The notes beneath the pieces were generated by a model. It saw only the letters and a list, made by a program, of their open reading frames with translations, did not search any database and was not told the origin of the DNA. The position numbers were made by a program, and so were the translations under genes. A stretch of DNA of 64,000 nt from Haliclona indistincta (Eukaryota > Porifera > Demospongiae > Haplosclerida > Chalinidae): the NCBI GenBank assembly GCA_964017065.1, contig OZ024788.1, positions 11,966,776 through 12,030,775 of the forward strand, in the 5' to 3' direction. Position 1 is the stretch's first letter. The number at the start of each line of letters is the position of its first letter. Of the stretch, positions 33,446-45,702 are shown one piece after another.

Positions 33446-35004
33446 ATTGTCTGGATCAAGTGTAGCCAAGTCACAGCCGGATCAAGTGAACTTTAAACAA
33501 GCTAATGTTCCCTGGTCTTGCTGGAGCTGCCATGGTGCAGCATCATATACCACTGAGTAACAGACAGACAGACAAGCCACTGAGTAGGGATACCTTCGTG
33601 AAACTTTTATGTGGCCATCATACCATTTTTTCCTTTCCTTTGCAAGTGTCAATCCTACACATTTTGTATTGTTAGTGCATGAAACTGGAACGCTTTTGTC
33701 TCCTGGTATGATTTAAAACATGTGATGTTCGTCACACTGCAGAGTGGCTTTTCTCAACATGACTGATCCCTCAGAAGAGTGTCCTAGAGGCTTTAGGTTG
33801 TACAATGAACTTATCACCAGAAATAAAGGACATCACACGGAATTACGTTTATGCACAGAACACGATTTACTTGTAATGTAACACGATTAATATAACGGGT
33901 TGCTAATGACAACCGCTCCGTTCCGTGAAGGTCACCTTGGATCATAGTTCACTGTGCGTCTTCTTGCACAGTTTCTACTAGTCCCAGTAGCGTCTGTGGT
34001 ACTGAAAAGGACTCCTATTGGTGCGCCTCGAACGTCTGCTTCCTTCGCTCTGAACTACAAAGCCTTGTCGCCGTTCGCTAGCATGGTACAGGTAGGCAAC
34101 TTCACAGCTCTACAAACGCTTGCAGTAGACGTCTACTGTTCCAACACGGTTGTGTATAGCTATACTAAGAAGCTCAAGCTTATGTATCACCTGTAACAAT
34201 GTTCTTTTCAGAACAGAAGTAAGCAGCGCGAAAATATCAGAGCTCATAGAGAATGGCTGTCACGAGTGACTTCTGGGCTTCCTCCTCGGCCTTCGCTACA
34301 CTAGAATTGCTAGTACTAGTTTCTAGACAGTCTAAGGATAGTCTGAGATACTAGCGCTGCAGTTTAGACAGAATAAACCATGCTCAAACTGTCCTAAACG
34401 CAACTGCTGTACTTCATTTCTTCCCGGGCAAACTTGTTTCTTACCTAACTTCACCTCAAAAGTGGAACCTACTTTTTTCTTTGGATTTCAATTTTGAACA
34501 CACCATTCAAATCTTCAGACCCTGTTCTATTAGACCTGGGGTAGAGAAACTCAAAATCGAGTTTAAATTTTTAGTTACAGTCGCTCAAAAATCGATAAAA
34601 ATCACATTTTGACATCAACTACATGTGTGTAATACATTAGCAATTGGGCGATAGTCGCGACTTTGAAGTGCATTTTGGAACGGACTTTTTTCAACACTAC
34701 TGCAACATTTTTAGCTCAATCGATAGCTAATAGGCTGAAGTTTGCTTTCATGGGTAGAGAAATTGAAAATCTAGTTTGTGGAAGTCAGGACGTCGAGTAG
34801 AAGTTCATCTTCCAATGAACACAATACATTAACTAAAGTGAATATACGGACCTAAGTTTTGATAGTATACGGAAATTGTAACAGGATGTCATTATTAGCT
34901 GGCAATGAAATGGTAGACCATGTGGTAGACCTGTGGTAGAGCATGTGGTAGACCTGTCTCATCATCTGGTGGTTGTCAGTCTTTGCACTTTGTATAATAA
35001 TTAG
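33446..35004. other. No confident gene; possible upstream exons
   Basis: Contains a 40-codon plus-strand stretch at 33758-33880 (starts MTDPSEECPRGFRLYNELIT) and an 80-codon one at 33954-34196 without recognised domains. GTGGTAGACC is repeated at 34916-34955. Either could include upstream exons of the gene at 35005, but splice links were not proven. Confidence 0.3.
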
Positions 35005-36045
35005 GGATTACCCTGGATTGGAAAGAATTAAAGAGAAACTCAACGAAATGGCGATCAGCAGTGAGTACATAAAGGCATTAGCTGATGGTTACAAATCAGC
35101 CACAGAAGTGTGTGTAGTAGAGGTAATGCACAAAATGTACCACTGAAATTAATAAACTTGATTATTATTCATACTTAATAAAGCCATTTGCTGAAGCAGC
35201 ACGGAAAGGAGCAAAGAAAGTATTTAAAAAACTGATTGCTGAGATTCAAGCAGCCAATATGCCTCAACTTGAGGAAAATTTTGAAAAGGTAACATAATGT
35301 TCGATTGATTACTTCCTTTAAAACATGTTTTGTAGGAAAGAAGTTCTGTTACAAGAATTGTTGACGATAAACTTGAAATACAGCAGCTTATTACTGAGCT
35401 AAATAAATTGAAAGGAAGTGCCAAAAGGGAATGTCCAAAGAAAAGCAGTGCAGATGGTAGTATGTGATAAGAATTTGCATTTTTAGTTAGCAGCTTTAGC
35501 ATAACATTGAGTATGTAGTTAGCTTCTAAAACCAGCTTACATGTAAGTGCCATAGTCAGATTAATATTTTTGCATAATTAATCTATAATTTAATTTTAGT
35601 TTGACACACGTACATTTTTATTATAAATGTTATTTTTATCATAATAGTACTAGTATTGTAACAGAGCTTATAGCCGTTTATTGTAAAACCCTTGTTGGCA
35701 GAGTATTATTGAATGACACCGAACTGAAACACAACCTTAATTTAAATACTCAACTGAACATGAGTATCTAAAATTGTCTAAAGACAAAATTAATTATTAA
35801 CAAAACATGCACACAGATTATTACCGTCTGACCCTTTCCATCTTGTACCTGGATTATTTTTAATGTGATAGTGTCATTGAACTGTCATGGAGGCAAACTC
35901 TCCAAAATCTGAGATAGCTCAACTTCTCTTGATTGTCTAATCAATTTTACCTGGTGCTCAGACAGAAGATAAATTTCAGGCATCACTTCTTGGCTCTCCA
36001 ATTGGGCAGACAAAGAATTTGAAGCAAAAATGCATAGGGTGCTGA
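35005..36045 (+). CDS. Unknown protein, last four exons; possible C-terminal lipidation motif
   Basis: Unrecognised gene found by splice reading. Exons: 35005-35122, 35184-35288, 35336-35456, 35966-36045 (stop TGA). Each is bounded by AG/GT and the phases agree through all junctions. Residues run YPGLERIKEKLNEMAISSEY in exon 1, FAEAARKGAKKVFKKLIAEI in exon 2, VDDKLEIQQLITELNKLKGS in exon 3 and GQTKNLKQKCIGC at the end. The middle is Lys/Glu-rich and likely helical or coiled. The last four residues, CIGC after basic residues, could be a CaaX-like or palmitoylation signal (inference). Two introns are short (61 and 47 bp), as in other genes here. Upstream exons were not identified, so the start is unknown. 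Confidence 0.55.
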
Positions 36046-36544
36046 CCGTGCGGTCTGAAGAAGGTAGAAAAGTTTTCTACAGTTTGGTTTCACTGTATTG
36101 AGAAGACTAGACTATAACAAAGAGGTGAGCTAGCCTATTATAACCATGCTAAATAGCTATGATTGTCTTGTTCCTATAGGCGTTAGAGCGAAGATGTAAG
36201 ACCATAGTAAGCGACAGAGGCCACAACTCTTGGCATCGTAAAGTGGCTAAATACACTGTTTATCGGCCAATGTTTACTGTTTACCACAAGATAACATCTC
36301 GTCATCATTTGAGATGCCAGAAATGAAACCGTTAAATCACCTTATAATTCTTCGCCATCTATTTCTTCAGAAAGTGACTTAAAATGATGATTATTTAGAA
36401 TTGATTTTCAACATTTTTGGAGCATTTCTAACAAGATTTATAAATTCATTTTTGATGAAACTCATTAAAGTGTGAGCCGCCACGTGAGCAATATATGACC
36501 ACAACCTTTGTACGTATATACTGTGTACATGCATCTATCTTTTT
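36046..36544. other. 3' flank, no gene seen
   Basis: Downstream of the unknown gene; no supported coding sequence before family S copy e. Confidence 0.4.
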
Positions 36545-37743
36545 AAGAAAATTAAAAAGATTTCTATCGAAATCAAAAGGATGTAGGGTTGTGAAATCTA
36601 CCACTGGTTCACAATGTAAACTAACAAGGAACAAGCATGGAATGGTGACACGATTGACTTGCTAACAGACCATAGATCCCTACATCAGTGGCTGCTGTGG
36701 TTGGCCTATTTGCTGTTGACTGCTGACACATGACGTGCATTCAGCTTGTGTACGTGCAACAACTGATGTAGGGATCTATGGTCTGTTAGCAAGTCAATCG
36801 TGTCACCATTCCATGCTTGTTCCTTGTTAGTTTACATTGTGAACCAGTGATAGATTTCACAACCCTAAATCCTTTTGATTTTGATAGAATTATTTTTAAT
36901 TTTCTTGTTTGTGTCCTTTTTACTTTTTTAGTGAAGTGCAGTTCAATATCATGAACGTACTGAGCCATCTTTGTTTCCACCATTAGTTTAGTTTTCCTGT
37001 TGTTGATGGCTTTTCTTTATTATTAAAAATTTTAAACTTGTAGCTAAAAATAATTGGTATGCTGTACATATCAGCTCGCCTACGCATACATGCATGCATA
37101 CGAGCCCCACCCACACTAGTTTGTAGATCTGTACGGCGGTTATGATTATCTGGCAAGCGCAGAATGGTGATCCTATACGAGCTTACCATTTTTCGAAGAC
37201 TCCAGACAGATATGTGTTCTCCGTAATCGATACGGCGTGGAGATACTCAAGCTAGTGCTTGGTCATGTGCGCTAACCACTGCTTGGTCACATGCGCACTG
37301 CGCAATCACAACAATGGCGTCTAACACTTAGCTGACAATGGATCACGATCGAGAAATCGCGGAATTTATATCGTCGTTTCGCTTAAAACAAAGTTCGAAA
37401 GGCACTTGCCAGGAGAATTTCACGGCTGTTTGTGGGTGTTTCGGTCTCAGTACTGCTCGCATAAAGGCGCTAGGCGTGCTGAAGAAAGATGAAGAAGAAG
37501 AAAACGAAGATGACGAAACTTTATTTTCACCGTTTCCAGGTTCGTCACTTTAGTAACAATTTCGAGCAATCTCCTTGCTACTGTAAGATGGGGCAATGCC
37601 AGATAGCAGATGTAAGTGTCTTTGGACGTATAAAATTCATCACCAAGCGAAATATCAGCGTTTGAACGCTAATACATTGTATGTAGCCACCATCTTGTTT
37701 TTCAGTTCAACCCTACATCGGGAGTCATTACCGTGCCTCCCTA
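36545..37743 (-). mobile_element. Family S repeat, copy e
   Basis: Long hairpin at the left (36545-36905) and, at the right, CGTGCCTCCCTA, reading inward on the minus strand as TAGGGAGGCACGGTAATGAC. It retains the best version of a short exon (37338-37553). Confidence 0.82.
37338..37553 (+). pseudogene. Conserved short open frame inside family S
   Basis: 71 codons starting MDHDREIAEFISSFRLKQSS, with GTCQENFTAVCGCFGLSTAR, an acidic run and a C-terminal FSPFPGSSL. The equivalent stretches in copies a, b and c encode similar residues but are frameshifted. A possible 5' splice site (CCAG|GTTCGT) sits at the end, so it may be the first exon of a lost transposase. No domain is recognised. Confidence 0.45.
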
Positions 37744-39179
37744 ATTATTATCCGTTTGAATTGTGTGTGAACCTGCCCATCTGTACTGTTAGCACAAATC
37801 TTGCTAGTTGAAAGGGTAGCGATGCACGAAGGAAACTTGGAGAAATGAGACATTCACACACTTCTCCACGTGGACAATGATTTTGGTGAAGGTGGCGAAC
37901 TAGACTTATAGCTGAACTACGAAGCTAGCTTGGCATGCTAAATTGGTCTCATCTTGTACACCAATAACCATCGATTGTTGTCAAGAAGCTCTACAAGAGT
38001 TATTTTTAATATTGTCAGAGTTTGTTCGTGAAATACCATTCTTTCAAACAATACACCTTCGCTCAAGCTGATGACAACTGAATTAGGTTTACATCGAATG
38101 GACAAAGCATTTCGGTAGGCAATAGAAAGGAGAAGGCTATGAAGGAAGCGAGAACTAAGGAACATTTCTGGATCAATGCACCCACAGCACCAGCCAAACT
38201 TAAGTACACCTTGTTCAATTAGGTCTCTTGGTTTTTTTGACCGAACAAGACCAGGAAAAAAGAGAAGACTATCGTTAGTTTGAGATACTATGGTCTGAAG
38301 GTTTGTATTTTCTAGTACTGCAGTATCAACTAGTTGGCAGAACTTCAAGGACAGAAGAAAGCTGATAAGCATATCTTTATTGTGGTGAGGAAAGGCACTA
38401 TGAAGAGTGGAAGAAGATATTATACCAGTGTTACTGGCAAGAATGTCACGATGCTCTTTAAACTTGCATGGTGCAAATAGGGTCCCATTAATTTCATTCA
38501 GCAATGCTTCTGTCTTTACTATAACCCAATTGGCATGTAACTGGTGTGTAAAAAGAATGAGACCTTTATCATTGAGTGTAGTCAGGATTTCTACAAGGAC
38601 AGAAAGGTCATTGGGAAGAGAGGGATCATCTTCTTTAGTGATTTCCAAGACTAATTCATTTAATGTACAACCTATAACATCCAGTTTTGTACAAAGAAAT
38701 GCATAGACAACATGGCATTAGTAGCTGATGCTGGGTTGGCTGGAAGTTATGGCTTTTTGGCTGTCGGTGAGACTAGATATCAAATTAAGTGCACCAGCAC
38801 CATCTGTTCTACGGCAGTCCATGACAATACACCCGACATATTGCTGGCGCTTCACTCTCCTAGAGTCAATGATCATACTCAGCAGCAAACTCTTCTCTTC
38901 AGATGATGCCACTTGGTCAGCATGGCTGCCTACAACCACTACATGTGATCTTTGCTCTATACTGCTACAGGCGTTATCAATGAAGTTTAACCAGTAGTGA
39001 AGAGACTGACAGATTGTCTCATCACTTTTACTAAGATCTACTAAACAAACAAACATGGCCGGTGATCTTTGCATCACTTGTTCAAGTACAGCAGCATGGC
39101 TCGAGTAGTATTCTTGCTGCCCAGCAAAATCATATACAACAAAATTGCCTAGTTGCTCACTCTGAATGTTGTATGGTAC

Positions 39180-39424
39180 TGTAGCGTAACGCAGGGTTCA
39201 ACAGGTTCGAGCCAAATACTTAGTATGGATTATGACAGAGAGACCAGAGAAGAAGAGTGACAAAATAGAATGAGCAGTGTCTATATATACCAATATGACA
39301 AAACTACAGTAAACAATATCAGAGACGTGTAGGCATGTGACAATCGACAAGGCTTGTATTATTAACAATGTAGAGTAGTATTGATACAATACAATACAGT
39401 AGAGAGTGAGGTCAACTCTCTACA
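39180..39424 (-). repeat. 3' LTR of Gypsy element 2
   Basis: 245 bp, TGTAGCGTAACGC... to ...CTCTCTACA. Four differences from 43404-43648. Confidence 0.93.
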
Positions 39425-42400
39425 TCCCCCTTTGTTTGGAGAGCTCTCGTTCGTGATCTTGTAACAATGGGACTGCGCTTGAAGATAGGAGGAGTATCAT
39501 GATTAGAAGGTGGCTCAATACAGTCAGCAGGTGGGTCAGCAAATCTCACTGTCTTCTTAGGTGGTGAGGATGAGGGGTTAGTAATGAGTTGGTGACGATT
39601 GCGTCTGATGATACCACCAGAAGATGTCTTAACCACATATGATCGAGGAGCATCTGCCATATCAATGGTAACCCCAGGCTCTCTGTTGTGACCCGTTGGA
39701 TCGTCCACTAAGACTGCTGAGTGGTTCGGTAGCTCAGGTAGCACGTTAGTACCATGTCGTCGATCGTAGTCCTGTTTGACTCGATCCTTTTAAATCTTGT
39801 CTGCTTCACGATACTGGTCAAGGTAGGTCCACTCAGGAATCAAGGCACTCTGGAGTTGTGGAAGGTTCATGCTCAACTTCCTACCCATACACAGCTCAGC
39901 AGGGCTCCTACCACACCACCTCAAAGGAGTAGAATGATAGACCAATAGTGACAGGAACAGATCATCTGACTTTCTCAGAAGATTCTTGATGGTCTGAACG
40001 GCACGTTCCACTTGTCCATTACTCTGAGGAAATCTTGGACTGCTTGTACGGTGCTTGAATCCATACGAAGTGGCGAATGCTTCCATCTCAGAGCAGTCAA
40101 ATTGAGGTCCATTATCGCTCCTCAAACAGGAAGGAATGCCATGTCTGGCAAAGACAGCTTTCAGTGCGTTGATCACATTTGATGCAGTGGTGGATGTAAG
40201 CTTGATCAATTCTGGAAACTTGGAAAAATAATCAACCACCAGCAGATAGGTGACACCTCTCAGTTGGAATAAATCCGCTCCTACTTCTTCCCAAGGATAG
40301 GCTGGTAGCTTTGAGGGAATGAGTGGTTCCTTTCTCTGGACAAGATGCTCTCTGCACTCTTGACACTCCTGGATTTTTCTTTTCAACTGTCCGTCATGCC
40401 TGGCCACCACACTGACGCTTTAGCTCTCGACAGGCACTTTTGCACTCCCAGATGACCAGTATGAATCTTGTCAAGTGTCTCTGCCTGCAGAGAGGAAGGA
40501 ATGACAATACATGAGCCATATAGGAGCAATCCGTCCACTATGGTGAACTTGTGACGAGCACCCCAGTACGAGTTGAACTGCTTAGAACGAACTTGTTTCT
40601 CGGGCCATCCCTGCTTGCAGTAGGTGATAATCTGCTTACAGATCTGATCCTCCTCTTGAGCTGCCTTGTAGGTCTGCAACCGATCTGTAGAGGCTGGGAG
40701 GGAAGTTATTATGGCATCAATGAAACAATTAACATCTCTAGAGGATACAGCTCCATCTGAGTCAGTAGAAGGAGCAAGACTTCGGGACAGAGTATCGGCA
40801 GTATAGATCGACTTTCCTGGTACGTGTTCTACAGAGTACAGAAATCTTGATAGACGTAGACGAAATCGTAGCACCCTAGGTGGTAAGTTGTCCAAATTCT
40901 TGTTTCCGAGAAGGGACACCAAGGGCTTGTGATCTGTCTCCATTGTGAAATGTTTACCAAGTAGATAGTCCGAAAATTTCTCTGCTGCCCAAGTACATGC
41001 CAGTGCCTCCTTTTCGACTTGAGCATAGCGACCCTCTGTTTCGGTAAGAGCTCTAGAGGCGTAAGCCACCGGTTTCCAAGCAGAATCTGATGTTTGGCGC
41101 TGCAGCAATACGGCTCCTAGCCCAAATGATGAGCTATCAGCAGAAACTTTGGTCTCGACCTGAGGACTATAGAGAGCAAGCACTGTGGGTCTAGAGAGCT
41201 CCTCTTTTACTTCTTGAAATGCTCTATCTTGATCTGGACCCCAACTCCATGAGTTCTTAGCACTTAGCAGATCACGTAGTGGCTTAGTCAGCTCTGATAG
41301 TCGATGCGAAAACTTTCCAAGGTGGTTAACCATCCCCAGGAAGCGTCTTAGAGCAGGAACTCCATCAGGAGCTGGCATCAAAGCGATTGCTCTTGTTTTC
41401 TCAGGATCCGGAGACACTCCATCTTGGTTGAGCACATGACCAAGGAACTTTAACTCCGTCTGCTGAAACACACACTTTTCCATGTTGAGGGTAATGCCTG
41501 CCTCTGCCATTCTGTTCAGCACAGCTCCTAGTCTGAGATCATGTTCCTCCTTATCTGCTGCAAAAATGAGAACATCGTCAATCAAGCAAACAACTCCATC
41601 CAATCCCTCCAACAATTTACCCATACGTTTCTGGAACAACTCAGGGGCACTAGACAAACCAAATGGCAACTTATTGAAGTGATAACGCCCAAATGGTGTG
41701 AGAAATGTAGTAAGTGGTCTGAACTCAGGACTCAAAGGAATTTGCCAGAAGCCACTGTTAGCATCGAGCTTAGAGAAGATTTTAGCACCCGAGAGTTGTG
41801 AAAGAATTGACTCCACCGTCGGCAAAGGATGAGGCTGTCTCTTGACGCTCTCGTTGAGTGGTTTCAGATCCACACAGATACGAATTCCTCCTGACTTCTT
41901 CGGTACTGCAACCATACCGGCACACCATTCTGTGGAGTCTTCTACTTTAGAGATAACACCGAGGGTTTCCATTCTGGACAACTCTTGTTTCACTTTGTCC
42001 TGGAGGGGGTAAGGAACTCTTCTTGGAGTAAAAATAGCGTAAGGTTTGGCATCTGGGTCAATATCGATTTTGTATGGCTCACCCAGAGTACCAAGTCCGT
42101 GAAATATTCCAGGATATTCAGAGATGATCTGGTCCCGGTAGCTCTGCTCCACTGAGTCCAAACGAGCTGCTAGCTGTAGCGCTTGAATTGCAGGTAGACC
42201 GAGTAGGTTACTCTTGAGCCCTTTGACGACATAGATGTCTTGTTGTATTGTCCTCTCCTTAACTCCAAGAGTCGACTTGAACTGTCCCAGCACCTTGAGA
42301 CGAGAATGGTCAGGTCCACACAGCACTCTGCTTGCAGTGTTGAGGTGGATCCCTTTGAGTTGCCTGTAGGAGAAATCAGAAATGGCTGTAACCTCTGCAC

Positions 42401-43388
42401 CAGTATCTACTTTAAATGTTACTGCCTGCTTGTCAACATATACTGTCACATTCCAAACTGCAGGTCCAGAAGTCTCAGCAGCAGTCAGTGAATCGAGGAA
42501 ACCAGTATCCACTGGAACATCTTTGCCCTGTCCAGCACCGGGTTCTAAAGAGACATTAGAGATGACGTTCTTGGAACGGCATTGTGCACTGAAGTGTCCT
42601 CGCTTTCCGCACTTGTGGCACTCCGCATCTCTAGCTGGACAGACTCTTCTGCTGTGAGGCTCTTTATCGCATCTCGTACACACGGACGGCGACGACTTCT
42701 GGTCACGGTCGTTCTTCCGAAATTGAGAACGTTGACGATGTCGTTGAACGTGTCTGTCACCACCACGAGGAGTTCCACGCTTGTCCTTCTTCCAGGTTAC
42801 TGAGTCAACCTCCACAGGATTGTCGCGACTGTCACCCGCAGCGAGTTTCTTGTGCGTCTCTTGCACAGCCTCTGTCTGGAGTACATGCTTCTTCGCGTTG
42901 TCCAACGTCAGCCTGGGGTCTAGTTGCATCCTTCTTGACAACTGTGTGTCGCGAATTCCAACCACGAGACGGTCACGGATATCTCTCTCCTTTTGCGTCT
43001 GGTCTGTGTAGCCACACTTTACTGCATGAGCGTAGAGAGCCAGAATGTACTGTTCACCGGTCTCACCAGCTTGTTGCTTCCTGAGGTTGAACTGAGCCCG
43101 CTCAAAAATAACATTCTTCCTTACTCCGAAGTATTCGTCAAACTTGCTGACGACCGAGTCGAACCTCGCTTTCTCTTCCGCTGTGATGCTGGTTGTCTCT
43201 AGTACATCCTGAGCGTCTGGTCCCATTGAGTATAGCAGCATGCTTATCTGGCGTTCTTCGCTCTCCGCGATAAGTCCAGAGGCTAGCCTAAACTGGTCGA
43301 ACCTCTGTTTCCACCTTGGCCACTGTTCTGGATGAAGAAAGCTGAACTGCTCAAGGGGTTGTAGCTGTAGAATTCCTGCCATAATCAC
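39412..43388 (-). pseudogene. Gypsy 2 gag-pol polyprotein, one frameshift and one stop
   Basis: Start at 43388 (MIMAGILQLQPLEQFSFLHP). The first 1001 codons are open: gag with two zinc knuckles (CTRCDKEPHSRRVC and CHKCGKRGHFSAQC), protease FKVDTGAEVTAIS, RT with FGLSSAPELFQKRM and catalytic VCLIDDVLIFA, RNase H KVSADSSSFGLGAVLLQ, and the H2C2 start HTGHLGVQKCLSRA. A one-base loss near 40395 moves integrase to the next frame (39790-40410), with VVDYFSKF, RSDNGPQFDCSE and SNGQVERAVQ giving the D, D, E residues. An in-frame TAA at 39790-39792 precedes the C-terminal tail, which ends at 39412 near the 3' LTR. Gag and pol share one frame, as in several Gypsy lineages. Confidence 0.93.
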
Positions 43389-43403
43389 ACACCGCTGCCA
43401 CCA

Positions 43404-43648
43404 TGTAGTGTAACACAGGGTTCAACAGGTTCGAGCCAAATACTTAGTATGGATTATGACAGAGAGACCAGAGAAGAAGAGTGACAAAATAGAATGAGCA
43501 GTGTCTATATATACCAATATGACAAAACTACAGTAAACAATATCAGAGACGTGTAGGCATGTGACAATCGACAAGGCTCGTATTATTAACAATGTAGAGT
43601 AGTATTGATACAATACAATACAGTAGAGAGTGAGGTCAACTCTCCACA
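43404..43648 (-). repeat. 5' LTR of Gypsy element 2
   Basis: 245 bp, TGTAGTGTAACAC... to ...CTCTCCACA, partner of 39180-39424. Confidence 0.93.
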
Positions 43649-43687
43649 GGTACGATTCCGGCTGTAAAACGTTCACAGTCATCAATA

Positions 43688-44647
43688 AGGTAAAGTGGCC
43701 TATTTCCGGTCACTGCCCGTTTGGATCGTTCAGGTTTGCACGTACAGAGCGCCAAGACGAACGAGCCACGAGCTCTTGCACTGCAGTCACTGATACTACT
43801 GGGTATACTCTTTCAGCAGGAGGAAGTTGGCGTTGAAGATTCGATGCTTCTTGGCAGCAAGAATTAATAAAAACTAGTAACCATTAATAGCGAAAATCGG
43901 GGTTAAATTGGGTAATTCCGGTCACTTTGAAAAACGACTTTTTATGCTAACGACGAGAGTTTGGCGGCTGTTTTAGCTAGAAATAGATGTGTTCAGCATT
44001 CTATTATTCGCAGTAAGCAGTACTTTTGTATAATGATTGCATTTAGCAGATGTTTATGGCACGAATTCTTGGTACAGCTATAGTTGGTCTAAATGCTAAG
44101 TGCTGTAGAGATTTCAGAAATTGTGTGCCGCGCTACGATCAGCTTTGGTCATCTCCTGCCGCTTTCAAAGCTGTCTGCGTGATTTTATTTGTTTTCGTGG
44201 CAGAGAAATATGTAAGAGCTGTTTTGCAATGTCACCGCCCACGTAGAGCTTGAAATGAGCTCCACCTACCATGATACAGGCACCTGCCAGCTCGAAATCG
44301 CTGAAGATAGCAGGATACTACTACGTCTGCATTTTCATTAATGTTCAGTCTTTAGTTTAAGCTTAGTTTGCTAACGAGTTACATCTTTTTTTAAGAATTA
44401 AAATTCATAAGGCAAAGTTTCTCTTTTTTACTTCAGCTTCGTCAGGCATACAAAGGTTCAGAGTGGCGCCGATTATACCAACAGGAAGTAGTCAGTTAGC
44501 CTCAGTCTGGCTGTGGTGGTAGTGAGATGTTGCCGCTACAAAGGCAGCATATTGGCTGCTGGAGTGAAAGCCCCTTCTTTCCAGGGCGATGGGTTTTCAG
44601 CAAAGTGACCAGAAATAGGCGGTGACCGAAATTAGGCCACTTTACCT
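43688..44647. mobile_element. 960-bp TA-flanked element in the ROCO gene
   Basis: Terminal inverted repeats start AGGTAAAGTGGCCTA at both ends and match over about 30 bp with a few differences. TA lies at 43686-43687 and 44648-44649. The host sequence reads through in frame once the element and one TA are removed (VPY joined to IDDC). A 67-codon stretch at 44050-44253 has no recognised features. Tc1/mariner-type non-autonomous element. Confidence 0.85.
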
Positions 44648-45702
44648 TATAGGGTACAGGTTCAACGGAATGATCTGCTTTAGCTAGACGAATAATGAGC
44701 TTGACTGTTGTAGTCTTTCCTGCCTCGCTGTCACCTACTAGAATCAATTTGGCGAACTTGTGTACAGGGAAGTTTATCATGCACTCTTCAAATGGTTGAA
44801 ATAGCTTGATGATGTCAAAGTACTCACTAGCATACAATAATGCAGTTCGGCCATACTTGTTCTCTGCTATTAAATTCACTTGCCCAGTTGACAGCAGGTA
44901 TTGTACGATATGAGCATGCTTATTTCGACAAGCAATGTGAAGCGGCGTCCAATCGTCATTGTCCTTAATTGAAGGATTGCAGTGTACCTCACCGATGAGG
45001 TACTTAGTGATGTTAAGATACCCTTTACTACAAGCAAAATGAAGTGGTGTCCAACCATTCGTGCTCTTAGCAATGGGTTACACTTTAGATCATCAATGAA
45101 GTATTTGGCAATGTTAACATGACTTTTACTACAGGAAAAATGAAGTGGTGTCCTTCCTGCTTTATCAACAGATGATGGGTTGCAGTTTGCCACTTCAACA
45201 AGGTACTGGGTAATTTTGAGATGACCATTAGTAGAAGAAAGGTGCAGTGGTGTTCTACCGTAAATATTCTGTTCCATAACCGCGTTGGGTTTTAGTATCG
45301 AAATCAGATATTTGACAACCTCGAAGTGGCCATTGTAGGCGGAATAGTGCAAAGGATTGTTTCCGTACCCATCTATACTATTAGCAGCGCAGTACCACAC
45401 AGACACCAGCATGACAACGATATTTTCCCAGCCCCAAAAAGTAGCTAGGTGAAGGAGAGTAACCATTGGACGCACTACAGTTCTGAACCTGAATAATGTT
45501 GTGACGCTAGCTGGTTGTCGTAATTTGGGTAAGAGATGTTCTGCCACAGGCTTGTTTCCACTCCTAAACGCCTCCACACAGTCTTCTTGTAAGCGTCTTT
45601 CAGCCATTATGTAGATGTTTATTATTCATAGCAGTAATTCACACTGAGGTGTAGAAGGAAAATATAAGTTGAAAATAAAAATAGTGATAGTCTATTCAGA
45701 GT

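Larger units (their letters stand above)
39180..43648 (-). mobile_element. Ty3/Gypsy LTR retrotransposon 2 in the ROCO gene
   Basis: LTRs 39180-39424 and 43404-43648 (245 bp each, four differences) are flanked by GGTAC at 39175-39179 and 43649-43653. On the minus strand the primer-binding site TGGTGGCAGCGGTGTG directly follows the 5' LTR, and an AAAGGGGGA tract precedes the 3' LTR. The polyprotein has one frameshift and one stop. The near-identical LTRs indicate recent insertion, later than decay of the host gene could require. Confidence 0.95.
37938..45607 (-). pseudogene. Ankyrin-Roc-COR (ROCO-type) protein gene, broken
   Basis: Starts MAERRLQEDCVEAFRSGNKP at 45607. At least five ankyrin repeats follow (GNNPLHYSAYNGHFEVVKYL, GRTPLHLSSTNGHLKITQYL, GRTPLHFSCSKSHVNIAKYF and others). 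A frameshift near 45065 lies between repeats. The Roc GTPase has its P-loop LILVGDSEAGKTTT at about 44720-44760, FTAGIVP near 43660, switch motif VVYDFAGQQEYYSS near 39100-39160, and VVVGSHADQV (G4) near 38930. An in-frame TAA (38718-38720) follows, then a COR-like region to 37938 (DKGLILFTHQLHANWVIVKT, DSLLFFPGLVRSKKP). Two transposons split Roc: a TA element (43688-44647) and a Gypsy element (39180-43648); subtracting each with its TSD leaves the Roc frame continuous. ROCO proteins act as signalling GTPases; this copy is dead. Confidence 0.88.

Noticed and set aside
43422..43685. 87-codon minus-strand open frame
   Set aside because: It crosses from ROCO sequence into the Gypsy LTR in the wrong frame.
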